Notes: a model not told the origin generated them from the sequence alone. 64,000 bases of DNA from Leptofilum sp041748655 (GCA_041748655.1 JBGTCV010000115.1:59331-123330), one strand, 5' to 3'; positions 7,241 through 16,499 are shown, counted from the first letter of the stretch. Made by a program: numbers and translations.

Positions 7241-9513
7241 ATGATGGCTAAACGAAAGTCAAAAAAAGACAAATCGGCGCAAAGCGGCCATGCCCTGCGC
7301 CAAAATGGGCTTCGGGCCTTTCAAAAAAAGATTATGATGCAGCGATTGCTGTATGGGAGCGAGCTTACAAACAGCAAGCAGCGCCACAAACGGCCGTTGC
7401 CCTGGCAGAAGCAAGATTTCGTCGCGCCATCATAAAGGCAGCCAGCGTCGAACCAAATCCAGATGCCACCCTGGCAGATCTGAAGCGCGCCGTCCAGCTA
7501 AAGCCAGACGATCCTTGCTACACTTACCACCTGGCCCTCACCCTGCACCGCCAGGGAGATATCAGCAACGCGCTGCCTCTCTACCAAAAAATTGCCGGGC
7601 AAAATAACAGCTATTCACAACGAGCTGCTTACCCGCTGGCGCTGAGCCTGTTGTAGCAGGGCCAAAATCCAGCTGCTCACCCTGTCTGGTCGGCATTAAG
7701 TGCAGATGAACAAGCGATGCTGTGCCTTAGCCCCAACGCGACCCGAACCGCTCCCGACACCGCCGAATGGCCTGTTTTGTGGCAGGTAATAGCCTCTTTG
7801 CGTAACGGCCGTTTAGACGAAGCTGAGCTGGCATTGCAACAAAACCTGGAAACCACCCAAACGCAGCAGCAAGCGATTGCTCATTATGCCCTGGGGCACC
7901 TCGCCGCCAGAAAAGAGGCCTGGGCCGATGCCCGACACCATTGGCAAGCCGCTTACGACAACGGTTTGCAGCCCCCACACCTGCAAAGCAACCTGGCTGA
8001 ACTGTATTATCACCTGGCCGAAGATAACTTGATGGCCAACCAAACCGCCGAAGCCAGCCTCGCCGCCCAACAAGCTGCCAAACTGTATGAGGAACGGCCG
8101 TCTGCTTTCGACGAATTAGAGGCCCAAATCCATCAGCGGCAAGGCTTTCAGGCCGCCCAGGATGGCCAGTGGCAAACAGCCCTGACCCACTGGATCCAAG
8201 CGCGTAAACTCGATGGCAGCAGCTATCGGCTGGCCTACAACTTTGCGCTTACCCTGGAAAGATTAGAGCAGTTTGCCAACGCGGGCGAGGCATGGCGCGA
8301 AGCGCTGCGCCGCCGTCCCCGGCGCAGCGACCACCCCGACGCCGTTTCCGACGAACAGATTTCTCGCCTCTGGCAGCGCTCCGCTGAGGCGTACCAAAAA
8401 GCGGGCGAGTTCGACGAGGCTGTGCAGGTGTATCGTCACGCCGTTAAATGGAATGAACATGATTTAACGGTGCGCCTGGCACTGTCTACCAGCCTGATGA
8501 ACAATGGCCAGATTCGCGCTGCTGAAAATGAGCTGCAACGGATATTGCAAATTGAGCCAAACCACGTTCCTGCTCTGATACAGCTTGGCGAATCGTTTGC
8601 TGCCAGTGATCAATGGCATACCAACATGCGAGCCGTACTCCCCTGGAAGCAGGCGCTGGCATTAGAACCACAAAACCAGCAGGTGCGGCAGCTTCTGGCA
8701 GATTTTTATGTCAACCAGGCAGAAATCGCCTATTCTTGGGACTCTTTTGACCGGGCGATCTCGCAATATGAGCTGGCACTGGAATATCAGCCGAAAAAAA
8801 CACCCATTCTGGCCGCTCTGGGCAGCTGCTACCTGATGAAAAACGAGCGCCAAACCGCCCAGCAGTTTATTGATCAGGCGCTGGAACTGGCAACAGAGGA
8901 TTTGGGTGTTTATGATCCAATTATCAAAGCATGGCTTGCGTTGGGCGAGATGGAAGAAGTGGAGCGGCTGGTGGTTCAGATGGAAACGGCCGTTCCCCAC
9001 ATCCCCTTCCAATTTTTCATGAATCTGGTCGTATTCTGCCTGGAAACAGGCCAACCAACCACTCTGCATTCCTGGCTAGAGAAAGCCGTGGCGCTGGCGC
9101 CACCCTCCGAAAACCTGTTGTTAGCCATTGGCGAAATGTTAATGATGATAGGCGACCCAGTCATAACCCGCGACTATTTGGAAAGAGCCATCAAAGCTAA
9201 ACAAGAACCAGCCTCCGCTTACCTTGCGTTAGGCATGTTGGCTATCCGCACCGGCGACCCTGATCTGGCAGAAAACCATTGGAATAAGGCAGAAAAGTTG
9301 GCCCGCAGCAAAAAAGATTTTGCCTTGCTAGATACAATTAATGAAACGCGCCAAATGTTTGGCAGCCCATTTGGCGCTTTATTTGGTGGGCTAAAGGGGG
9401 GAGCCGGCCTGCCTAACTTGTTGGATTTGCTAAACAGCGTAGAAGATTTTGAAGAGATATGGGATGACGGCGAAGAATGGGACGATGACGAGGAGTGGGA
9501 TGATTATGAATGA
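7241..9513 (+). pseudogene. TPR-repeat protein gene broken by one frameshift and one stop
   Basis: An ATG at 7241 behind GAAAGGAGAA starts a Lys/Arg-rich leader. At the seven-A run around 7322-7328 the reading frame is lost, but the other frame continues as DYDAAIAVWERAYKQQ and then clear TPR helices (LKRAVQLKPDDPCYTYHLAL) until an in-frame TAG at 7654-7656. The same frame then stays open to 9513, giving about 600 further residues of TPR repeats and an acidic tail rich in Glu/Asp/Trp. So one long TPR gene of about 755 codons carries two lesions. The 3' part could still be translated from an internal start such as ATG 7717. Sequencing error in the A-run is possible. TPR proteins commonly act as scaffolds or co-chaperones, and the J, GrpE and DnaK genes follow with overlapping ends. 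Confidence 0.75.
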
Positions 9514-9919
9514 TTCTAACCTGGGTGCGGAAACGGCCAAATCCGCCCGGCGTACCGGCCAAAGGGAACCCAATCTTACCAGCAGCGACCCATATACGGT
9601 GCTAGGTTTGCTGCGCGGCACTTCAGAACGGGAGGTGAAACGGGCGTACTTTGAACTGGTACGCGCCTATCCTCCAGAAGAAAAACCGGACGCTTTTAAG
9701 CTGATTCGGGCCGCCTATGAAAAACTGCGTACGGCCGATATAAAGGCGGAAACAGACCTCTTTCTCTTTCAGCCGCCGCCTGCCTGGGAGCCACGCCGCC
9801 GCAAAGCCAAGTTAAATCTGGCAATTTCGTCCGACATCGTCTGGCATTTGTTGCAAACGCATGGCGATCTGGCCAAACAGACCATTCGGCAGATTTCCGA
9901 CCCGTCAAGCTATGAGTGA
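9506..9919 (+). CDS. Degenerate J-domain protein
   Basis: This 137-residue protein has a J-domain-like helical core: DPYTVLGLLRGTSEREVKRA, then the second helix YFELVRAY, and the third helix AFKLIRAAYEKLR. The His-Pro-Asp loop that stimulates Hsp70 ATPase is replaced by YPPEEKPD, so classic DnaJ activity is doubtful. The remaining half (RRRKAKLNLAIS) is unrecognised. I start at ATG 9506, which overlaps the end of the TPR gene by 8 bp; its own end overlaps the GrpE gene. This tight overlap argues for a dedicated chaperone operon. It may recruit DnaK without stimulating it. Confidence 0.72.
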   Translation: MNDSNLGAETAKSARRTGQREPNLTSSDPYTVLGLLRGTSEREVKRAYFELVRAYPPEEKPDAFKLIRAAYEKLRTADIKAETDLFLFQPPPAWEPRRRKAKLNLAISSDIVWHLLQTHGDLAKQTIRQISDPSSYE

Positions 9920-10601
9920 ACGACGCCAGGTATGGCAAACACTATCCAACCTGATTTCGCGCCTGGAGCAGGATATTGAACAATTGGGAAACGGCCGTAC
10001 CGGCACCCCAACCCCAACCTTGGAAGGATTAGAAAAAGAGGTGCGCAAGCTGGGCAAGGTGCAGTTGAAGGCCAATACGCTGGCCGAAAACCAGTTAACC
10101 CAGGCGGAGCAGCTGCTTGACAACCTGAAACGAATACAGGTTGAAGAGGAAACAACCCGCGAAGCGTTGATTGCCCAACAGACAGCCGCCGCCCGTCACG
10201 AGCTGCTGCTGGCCTTTTTACCCGCTTTAGACAGCATAGAACATGCCCTTAGCAGCGGGCAGCGCTATCTGGGCCGACGTGACAAAGCGGCTCAAAATCC
10301 CAACCTTTCACCAACCCAGGCGCAGCTGGTATCCCCGGCAGACCGGGCGATGTTGAGTGGCTGGCTAGACGGTTTGTCGCTGACTCGAGACAGGCTGCTG
10401 GCTGTTTTGGAAGCTGGTGGCGTTACGCCTATTGCTGCTGTAGGGCAGACTTTCGATCCATTTTTACACCGGGCGGTGGGGGTAACGGTCGTTGCTGCTC
10501 TGCCTCCTGGAACAGTTGTGGCGGAAGAACGCACGGGGTATCAATCGGAAACGGCCGTTTTGCGCTTTGCCGATGTTGTTGTTAACCGGCCCAAGGCTTG
10601 A
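9912..10601 (+). CDS. grpE: GrpE-family nucleotide exchange factor
   Basis: This protein has about 229 residues. It has a long N-terminal coiled coil (Leu/Gln/Glu-rich, residues about 10-90), then LLAFLPALDSIEHAL, which matches the GrpE four-helix segment LLPVLDNLERAL, and a C-terminal beta-wing region with GVTPIAAVGQTFDPFLHRAV and VVAEERTGYQ, close to the GrpE consensus. GrpE releases ADP from DnaK. ATG 9912 overlaps the J-protein stop, so translation is probably coupled. An extra stretch rich in Asn/Pro/Gln around residues 115-130 interrupts the usual spacing. With the DnaK gene downstream, it forms a self-contained Hsp70 set. Confidence 0.85.
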   Translation: MSERRQVWQTLSNLISRLEQDIEQLGNGRTGTPTPTLEGLEKEVRKLGKVQLKANTLAENQLTQAEQLLDNLKRIQVEEETTREALIAQQTAAARHELLLAFLPALDSIEHALSSGQRYLGRRDKAAQNPNLSPTQAQLVSPADRAMLSGWLDGLSLTRDRLLAVLEAGGVTPIAAVGQTFDPFLHRAVGVTVVAALPPGTVVAEERTGYQSETAVLRFADVVVNRPKA

Positions 10602-10626
10602 TCGCTGCGATTAAAAACCTGAAGCC

Positions 10627-10712
10627 GATTACTCAGGTGCAAGGCATTGGCTGCAGGCGTTTCAATTGGTTGGAATCGTTTGGCCAGTGCCTCGCACCAC
10701 TCGGGCTTAGAA
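10627..10712. repeat. Dispersed 85-bp hairpin element, copy A
   Basis: Starting at ACTCAGGTGC and ending near GCACCACTCGGGCTT, this sequence is repeated with about 90% identity at 45772-45852. GGTGC and CATTGGCTG pair with GGCCAGTGCC and GCACC across a loop containing TTTCAATTGGTTGG. Stem changes between the copies are partly compensatory or wobble. It lies between the GrpE and DnaK genes. Confidence 0.75.
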
Positions 10713-10740
10713 GTTACAAAGTTACAAGGAATATTCTGAA

Positions 10741-12474
10741 ATGAGCAAAATTATTGGCATTGATTTAGGTACAACCAATTCGACTGTAGCTATTACCCGC
10801 AGCGGTATCCCCCAAATATTGCCACATGGAGCAGAACGAATTATCCCCTCCGTGGTAGGGTACGATGAAGAAAACGGCCGTTGGCTGGTGGGCACCCCCG
10901 CACGTAACCAATATATCCTGGCGCCAGAAAACACCGTACGCTCCATCAAACGCCAAATGGGATCAGAAATGCGGGTGACGCTGGGAAAACGGCCGTTTTC
11001 ACCCCCGGAAATTTCGGCCTTCATCCTGCGTGAACTCAAAACCATTGCCGAAAGTCACCTGGGCAGCGAAGTAAGCGAAGCTGTCATTACCGTGCCGGCC
11101 TACTTCACCGACGCCCAGCGCCAGGCTACCATTGATGCAGGCCAGATTGCCGGCCTCAACGTGCGCCGCATCATCAATGAACCAACCGCAGCCGCCCTCG
11201 CCTACGGCCTCAACATGGCCGAAGACCAGCTGGTACTTGTCTACGACCTCGGCGGCGGCACCTTCGACGTCTCCCTGGTGGAGCTGATGGGCGGCATTGT
11301 GGAAGTGCGGGCCAGCCACGGCAACACCCAACTGGGCGGCGACGATTTCGACGAAAAGCTGGCCCAGGCATTGGCAGACCGCTTTGCAGAAGAACACAAT
11401 CTGGATTTACGCCAGAATCGCCGCGCCTGGGCCCGGCTGCTCCGCGCCGCCGAAACGGCTAAAATCACCCTCTCATCCCATCCATTTACCTGGATAAAGG
11501 AAGAATACCTGGCAGAAAAAGAGGGCGTCCCGCTGCACATGATGTATGAAATCAGCCGCCAGGAGTTTGAAGAAACAATCGAAGCGCTGCTAGATATGAC
11601 GCTGGAGTCAGTCGATCAGGTATTGGCCGAAGCAAACGTGACCGAAGATGAAATTAATCACGTCTTACTGGTTGGTGGCTCCAGCCGCATTCCAGCTGTT
11701 TGGGAACTGCTGGCAAATCGGTTAGGCATCGAGCCGCAAATGAGCGTCAACCCGGATGAGGTAGTTGCTTTAGGCGCAGGCGTACAGGCAGCTATCATTG
11801 CCGGAGAGGCAATCGACGCTATTTTGGTGGATGTAACCCCGCACTCATTAGGCATTGCTGTAGCCGAAGAGCGGTTTGGTATGCTCATCACGGATATTTA
11901 CAAGCCGCTTATTCGGCGCAACAGCGCCATCCCTACCACCCAGGAAGAGATTTTCAGGACCATTCACCCTAACCAGGACACCATCCAGATTGAGATTTAT
12001 CAGGGCGAGCTGCCCACTGCTTCAGACAACAGCTTGCTGGGTACCTTTAAGATTCATGATTTGCAGCCGCCTGCACCTGACGAACATGCTATGGTAACGG
12101 TACAGTTCGATCTGAACCTGGACGGCATTTTGACAGTAACGGCGCGTGATCGACAAACGGGGAAGCAGGAAAATATCACCGTGGCGGCTACCAAAGCCCG
12201 CTTAAGTGAAGCAGAAATACTAGCTGCCACGCTTCACCTCACCGATATGGCGCTTGAATCAGTTGAGGATGGGTTACCTCAAATGCCAGAAACAGACGTT
12301 TTGCTGGCTAAAGCAGATAAATTGATCGCTGATATGACCACTGATGAGGAAAATCGGGCCCTGCTGCGCTCTCTGGTGGAGGGCATTCGCCAGGCAAACC
12401 AGGAAGGGGATGGGACACAGGCGGCCAATCTGGAAGATGAACTGCTGGATGTGCTGTTTGACCTGGAAGCATAA
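10741..12474 (+). CDS. dnaK: DnaK-family Hsp70 chaperone, short paralogue
   Basis: This 577-residue Hsp70 shows the ATPase signatures IIGIDLGTTNS (residues 4-14), DLGGGTFDVSLVE and LLVGGSSRIPAV, followed by a substrate-binding domain (VTPHSLGIA, VQFDLNLDGILTVTA). Compared with housekeeping DnaK it is about 50 residues shorter: part of nucleotide-binding subdomain IIB is cut down around SSHPFTWIKEEYLAEKEG, and the lid is shortened with no Gly-rich EEVD-like tail. It is thus probably a specialised paralogue served by the GrpE and J-like proteins upstream. Two ACGGCCGT palindromes fall in surface loops (ENGRW and KRPFS). Its nearness to shell genes suggests, but does not show, a role in shell or cargo folding. 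Confidence 0.93.
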   Translation: MSKIIGIDLGTTNSTVAITRSGIPQILPHGAERIIPSVVGYDEENGRWLVGTPARNQYILAPENTVRSIKRQMGSEMRVTLGKRPFSPPEISAFILRELKTIAESHLGSEVSEAVITVPAYFTDAQRQATIDAGQIAGLNVRRIINEPTAAALAYGLNMAEDQLVLVYDLGGGTFDVSLVELMGGIVEVRASHGNTQLGGDDFDEKLAQALADRFAEEHNLDLRQNRRAWARLLRAAETAKITLSSHPFTWIKEEYLAEKEGVPLHMMYEISRQEFEETIEALLDMTLESVDQVLAEANVTEDEINHVLLVGGSSRIPAVWELLANRLGIEPQMSVNPDEVVALGAGVQAAIIAGEAIDAILVDVTPHSLGIAVAEERFGMLITDIYKPLIRRNSAIPTTQEEIFRTIHPNQDTIQIEIYQGELPTASDNSLLGTFKIHDLQPPAPDEHAMVTVQFDLNLDGILTVTARDRQTGKQENITVAATKARLSEAEILAATLHLTDMALESVEDGLPQMPETDVLLAKADKLIADMTTDEENRALLRSLVEGIRQANQEGDGTQAANLEDELLDVLFDLEA

Positions 12475-12528
12475 AGCGTAAGGTGAAAAAGGTTGGCTTA
12501 CGCTTAATACTGGGCTGGCCACACGGGA

Positions 12529-13182
12529 TCAATTTGCGGGAGAAACGGCCGTAATCGTCAGATTATCAAACGCAATATCCGTATCCCCCCCTTCAAAAGC
12601 CGTAGCGGCAAAACCAGCAAACCCGGCTGAATAACCGATGTCTTCAATCTCCGCCATAAATTGGCCATTGACATACAAAGCCAGGTAATTGCCCAGGCAA
12701 ACGGCTCGTATGGTGTTGCTCGCCTGGCCCTGATTAATAGCTGGACTGGACGTCCAATCCACCAATCTATTCACACTGTCCCCTTCCCCTTTGGCAATGC
12801 TGTAAAAACCATCCCCGCTGATCAGAAAGTAGTAGCCATCTCCATTATTGTCGATATTGGCGCGGCACATCACCCCGTAGGCGTTGTTTTCATAGGACGA
12901 ATGCTGGGTAGAGGTTACTTCCAGCATCACATCGGTGTGTTCAGCCGCATTGAGACCCCATACGTAACCACCATCTTCTGTCTGCACGCGATAGGCGCCA
13001 TCTACCACCTGAAAATCCATCCCTTCTGCGGTAAAGGCTTCCCAGGCGCTCGGTTCGCTGAACGACTCGGTTAGCAGCACCTCCCCCGCCACATATTTTT
13101 GCGACGGAGACGGGCCACCACAGGCCGCCAACAGCAAAATGATCGTCAGCAAAACCGCCAAACGGTACAATTTTCGATTCAT
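12529..13182 (-). CDS. Lipoprotein with a lectin-like beta-sandwich domain
   Basis: The 217-residue product starts with a signal peptide and lipobox, LLLAACGG, so Cys21 should be lipidated and the protein anchored outside the membrane. The rest is one beta-rich domain with FSEPSAWEAF, then YGVMCRANIDNNGDGYYFLIS, then LALYVNGQFMAEIED, and ends in AFDNLTITAV. This layout resembles concanavalin-like or DUF1080-type sandwiches, and the same pattern occurs twice in the extracellular part of the kinase at 45858-48311. Ligand unknown. It is transcribed toward the end of the dnaK operon, away from the CHAT gene with which it may share a promoter region or operon. Confidence 0.75.
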   Translation of the reverse strand: MNRKLYRLAVLLTIILLLAACGGPSPSQKYVAGEVLLTESFSEPSAWEAFTAEGMDFQVVDGAYRVQTEDGGYVWGLNAAEHTDVMLEVTSTQHSSYENNAYGVMCRANIDNNGDGYYFLISGDGFYSIAKGEGDSVNRLVDWTSSPAINQGQASNTIRAVCLGNYLALYVNGQFMAEIEDIGYSAGFAGFAATAFEGGDTDIAFDNLTITAVSPAN

Positions 13183-13221
13183 AATCGACTCCTCAACACA
13201 GCAAATGTGCCAGAATTATTT

Positions 13222-15489
13222 CTAAGCCAATTTTAGGCCGGGCAGGGCGTAGGGAATGTAAACGAGGCCGAGGGGATTGCCGCTTTTGAGCATGTGCAGG
13301 CGCGCCCCACGCACCGCTTCGCCCAGGGTTTGCCCCGCAAACAGAAAGCGGCGCAGGCATTCTTCGGCAAATTGGGTGGCGATTGGCTCAAAGATGGTGA
13401 TCTCGGTGCCGATGACGCCCGCCGCGCCGCTGGTCTCCACAAAACCGCTGACAAAATCCAGGGCGCGTTCCGGAGTAATTTGGGTGGTGTGGCAGCCGTT
13501 GATGAAGACAAGCGGCCGTATTTTTTGCCAACGAATGCGCCGTGACCGCAAATTGCCCCGCGTGAACCAGTCGCCATCTTTGCTGCCCAGGCTGAGGTAG
13601 GGAAATCCTTTCTCCGACATGCCGCCGTGGCAGTAGAAGTAAACGATCTGAGATTCGGTTGCTTTGAGCATATCGAGCGCTTTGTCGCTGCTGTCGGCAT
13701 GTTCCCAGCCAATGCCCATTTGCTGGAGACGCTGCTCGTGAGGCAGTCGCTCCTTAAAGTTCGGGTCTGTAGAAACAGAGACCGCCATCCGGGGCGGGCT
13801 GCTACCACCAATCTTCAAAGGTGCATCCGGGGCCGATTTAACAGACATCGGCATCCCCAAAAAATGACGGAAACCCCAAAAACCGCTGGGGCAAACGGCC
13901 AGTTCATCGTTGTAACTAGGGCAGTTGCCCTGGAAGCAGGCACATTCCTCCAGCGGCTTGTCGCTTTGCAGCGCCGCCACAAATTCAGGGCAAAGCGAAT
14001 AAGCGCCTGGCACTTTGCCATCCAGAAACGGATAATCGTAAAACATGGCGGCAGGAATAACGATTTGGGCCGTTTCTTTGGTGGCGATCTGCACCTGGCC
14101 CGGCTTCACCATCCAATCCATTAAATCCCACACCTTGTTAGCATCTCCCGCCAGCGGGCTGATGAGCGCATCGAAAGCCCGGTAGCCGTTTTTAGCCATA
14201 TCCAGCAAATCGGTCTGGAGCTTTTTCATATCTAGCGTGCTGCCATATTGATACTTTTTGCCAGGTTTGTACGCTTCTTCATCCCCCCAGGCGGCTTTTT
14301 GCAGCGCCCCACGCACCCAGCTTTGCAAATTGGCCACGGCGCCTTCGCCCAGGCTGGCATCATTTTTGAAGTCTTTGCTGCCCATGAAGCGGAAGCCATG
14401 TGTGCCATTGCCGTTGTCGTTGACCATGATGCTGAGGATATTTTCGCCCATCGCCACCAGCTGTTCGCTGTCCAGGCTTTTGGAGAGGGTATAGTCGGCG
14501 GTGTGCCACAACATGCGGTACGGCCGTACCGCCGGAGCAGCCGCCACGCGGGTCACAATGAGGTGGGATTGGACGAGGCTGTTTTGGTAATAGATGTTGC
14601 AGCGAAGACGGCCGTATCCCTCCCCACGCATCGTGCGCACGGCAAAATAAAGTCGTTGATCCAAAATCTCATCCGACACGCCAGCTGGTTCGTCAGCCCG
14701 GCGAGTCACCACAACTTCGCCGGTGGGGACGAGCTGAATTTCGCCCACCTCTGCCCCGGTTAGGGCAATCTCGCCGTCATAGGCAAAGAGGGCAATCTTC
14801 AGGTGGGCTTCGGGCGGCAGCTTGTCGGTGGGCAGGGCGATTGCTTCCTGGGCCAGCCCTTCGGCCATCAGATCGCCAATTTGCAGCCAAAAGTAGTGGG
14901 GCTGGGCAGCGGGCAGCGGGGTGTTGAAACTGTCGATGAGCTGTGTGGGCGTGTTTTCAGGGGCAAAACCGGTGTTGACGTAGCGAGACGGCCGTTCCTC
15001 TGGCAGCTCAATCCCTTTGGCCGGAGAAGCCATCTCTAAATCTGCATGACGCACAATTGTTTCCAGCCGCTCGATGACAATTTGCAGGCTGGTGGGATCG
15101 GTTGCGTTTTGCTGCAGATAGGTGGCATCCCCTTCGTCCAGATCGGGGTAGGCGGCCAGGGCGGCGGCGGGTTCTTTTTGAAACAGGGCAAAAAAGGTGG
15201 GATCGTCACGCAGGTGCAGGACCATTTGCAGGCGGGGAGGATTTGGTGATCCACTGGGTGGGGGTGGTGCAGACGGCCGTTCCGGCACCGGTATGTTAAA
15301 TCGTTGGGCAACGGCCGTCAGGCTGGGCCAATCCGTGATTTTGTCCTTGAGATAACGGCCGTCGAACCTGTCCAGGCCCGGAAATTCAGCCAGAACGGCG
15401 TCTGGGTCTTGCAAAAAACGGCTAAAAAAAGCGGCATCGTTGAGCAGCCGCGTCACAATCTCTGCGCGAATCTGTTGGGAATCAGCCAT
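13222..15489 (-). CDS. CHAT-domain (caspase-like) protease with N-terminal helical repeats
   Basis: The C-terminal third of this 755-residue protein is a CHAT domain of the caspase fold: the catalytic His is His621 in YFYCHGG and the nucleophile is Cys666 in INGCHT, followed by SGAAGVIGTE and helices ending in PLGLVYIPYALPG. A Cys-rich stretch (CACFQGNC, then CPSGFWGFRHFLG) precedes it. The N-terminus has two similar units of about 35 residues, FFSRFLQDPDAVLAEFPGLD and FFALFQKEPAAALAAYPDLD, which resemble Os1348/LigA-type helical motifs. There is no signal peptide, so it should be cytoplasmic. CHAT proteases often cleave toxins or regulators after a trigger; no gasdermin or obvious substrate lies next to it. 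Confidence 0.88.
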   Translation of the reverse strand: MADSQQIRAEIVTRLLNDAAFFSRFLQDPDAVLAEFPGLDRFDGRYLKDKITDWPSLTAVAQRFNIPVPERPSAPPPPSGSPNPPRLQMVLHLRDDPTFFALFQKEPAAALAAYPDLDEGDATYLQQNATDPTSLQIVIERLETIVRHADLEMASPAKGIELPEERPSRYVNTGFAPENTPTQLIDSFNTPLPAAQPHYFWLQIGDLMAEGLAQEAIALPTDKLPPEAHLKIALFAYDGEIALTGAEVGEIQLVPTGEVVVTRRADEPAGVSDEILDQRLYFAVRTMRGEGYGRLRCNIYYQNSLVQSHLIVTRVAAAPAVRPYRMLWHTADYTLSKSLDSEQLVAMGENILSIMVNDNGNGTHGFRFMGSKDFKNDASLGEGAVANLQSWVRGALQKAAWGDEEAYKPGKKYQYGSTLDMKKLQTDLLDMAKNGYRAFDALISPLAGDANKVWDLMDWMVKPGQVQIATKETAQIVIPAAMFYDYPFLDGKVPGAYSLCPEFVAALQSDKPLEECACFQGNCPSYNDELAVCPSGFWGFRHFLGMPMSVKSAPDAPLKIGGSSPPRMAVSVSTDPNFKERLPHEQRLQQMGIGWEHADSSDKALDMLKATESQIVYFYCHGGMSEKGFPYLSLGSKDGDWFTRGNLRSRRIRWQKIRPLVFINGCHTTQITPERALDFVSGFVETSGAAGVIGTEITIFEPIATQFAEECLRRFLFAGQTLGEAVRGARLHMLKSGNPLGLVYIPYALPGLKLA

Positions 15490-15529
15490 GTTGCACCTGT
15501 CTATGAATATGTGTTGGCACTCTTGTTAG

Positions 15530-15597
15530 AAAAAAGGGTGGCTGGCTGGCGACAGGTAGCTGTAAAATAGCACACTGGCAGCCAGCCACCCTTTTGT
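15530..15597 (-). terminator. Intrinsic terminator or large hairpin after the small membrane gene
   Basis: GGGTGGCTGGCTG (15536-15548) is perfectly complementary to CAGCCAGCCACCC (15579-15591). On the minus strand the stem is followed by six T residues. The 30-nt loop is long for a terminator. It separates the membrane-protein pair from the CHAT gene. Confidence 0.7.
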
Positions 15598-16014
15598 TTA
15601 TTCACGCCCGCCCGCATCACCGTAGGGTCCCATAGCGGTTTGATCACGCCCGGCAATCTCGCCAGATTCTTTGCGTCCCATCTCGTCAATGGCCAGCTTT
15701 TTGGAACGGCCGTCCAGGAACCAATCTACCGTAAAGTTTTTGGAGATGCGCACCTGGAGGTTGAGATAGAGAAAATAGCTGAAAAAACCGATAAACAGGC
15801 CGATGCCGTACCCACCAAAAAGGTCGGTTGAGGCAGGGAAGAGGGCCAAAATGGCGCCGCCACCCAAGATACCAATGACGGTGGCCAGATCGCTAAACTG
15901 CACGTCGCCGGTGCGGTAGCGATTGATGTAATAAACCAGCCAGCCAATAATGGCCCCAAAGCCCAATGCGCCAAAAATTTGCAGGCGGGTTGCTGCTACG
16001 ATTGCTTCATCCAT
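15598..16014 (-). CDS. Small membrane protein, unknown
   Basis: I start at the ATG ending at 16014, which has GGAGGAACGACTT in front; the longer open frame upstream is a shadow of the neighbouring gene. The 138-residue product has three hydrophobic segments (LQIFGALGFGAIIGWLVYYI, LATVIGILGGGAILALF and IGLFIGFFSYFLYL), then a cytoplasmic tail rich in charged residues. The fold is unrecognised. It follows the other membrane gene by 34 bp and probably forms an operon with it. Confidence 0.65.
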   Translation of the reverse strand: MDEAIVAATRLQIFGALGFGAIIGWLVYYINRYRTGDVQFSDLATVIGILGGGAILALFPASTDLFGGYGIGLFIGFFSYFLYLNLQVRISKNFTVDWFLDGRSKKLAIDEMGRKESGEIAGRDQTAMGPYGDAGGRE

Positions 16015-16048
16015 AAGTCGTTCCTCCTGTTGAACGATGGTAAAAAAA

Positions 16049-16399
16049 TTACGATGAACGTTGTTGAACCCGGCGCAGCTGCTGCCGCCAGGCAAAATGG
16101 ACAGAAAAGGCAAAAACCAGGGCAATAAAAAAGGGGATGAGCCGCGTGGCGCTGGTGAAGGCGTAGATGAGCCAGGCAAACCAGCCGGTAAAAATGGCCA
16201 CAGCGAGCAGGTTGAAATACGGCCGTCTCTCTGTTTGCCATTTTTGCAAAAAGGCTTTAAACCAACGCAGGACTCTTGAAGAATCGCCCGCTGCCTCAGC
16301 CTTTTGTGGTGAACGCTCCCGCACTGGACGCTGATCGACAAGCAGGACGAGCAGCCATCCCCACACCAGTCCAGCGCCAATTATTCCTGCAACAATCAC
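16049..16399 (-). CDS. Small membrane protein, unknown
   Basis: The GTG at 16397-16399 sits six bases behind a GGAG site and gives a product of about 116 residues. An upstream TTG would add 20 residues. Hydrophobic segments are VIVAGIIGAGLVWGWLLVLL near the start and LLAVAIFTGWFAWLIYAF plus IPFFIALVFAFSVHFAW near the end, with a charged loop (RPVRERSPQKAEA) between. No family is recognised. It is co-oriented with the gene at 15598-16014 and divergent from the third pentamer gene at 16500. Confidence 0.55.
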   Translation of the reverse strand: MIVAGIIGAGLVWGWLLVLLVDQRPVRERSPQKAEAAGDSSRVLRWFKAFLQKWQTERRPYFNLLAVAIFTGWFAWLIYAFTSATRLIPFFIALVFAFSVHFAWRQQLRRVQQRSS

Positions 16400-16499
16400 T
16401 TTTTTCTCCGAGCGTTGAAATAATGGTGACAGGATAGCATAGGGCAAGAAGGGAGACAAGAAAATTGACGATTTACGGTTTACGCTTTACGATTGGGGC

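Noticed and set aside
7322..7330. Programmed -1 frameshift as in dnaX.
   Set aside because: The heptamer fits, but an in-frame TAG 110 codons later still breaks the product, and no Shine-Dalgarno-like stimulator or clear hairpin follows. Decay or sequencing error is simpler; kept only as a possibility in the findings.
13222..16399. A CHAT-gasdermin defence unit using the two small membrane proteins as pore formers.
   Set aside because: The membrane proteins have three helices each and no gasdermin-like beta-rich region or cleavable linker, and a terminator-like hairpin separates them from the CHAT gene.
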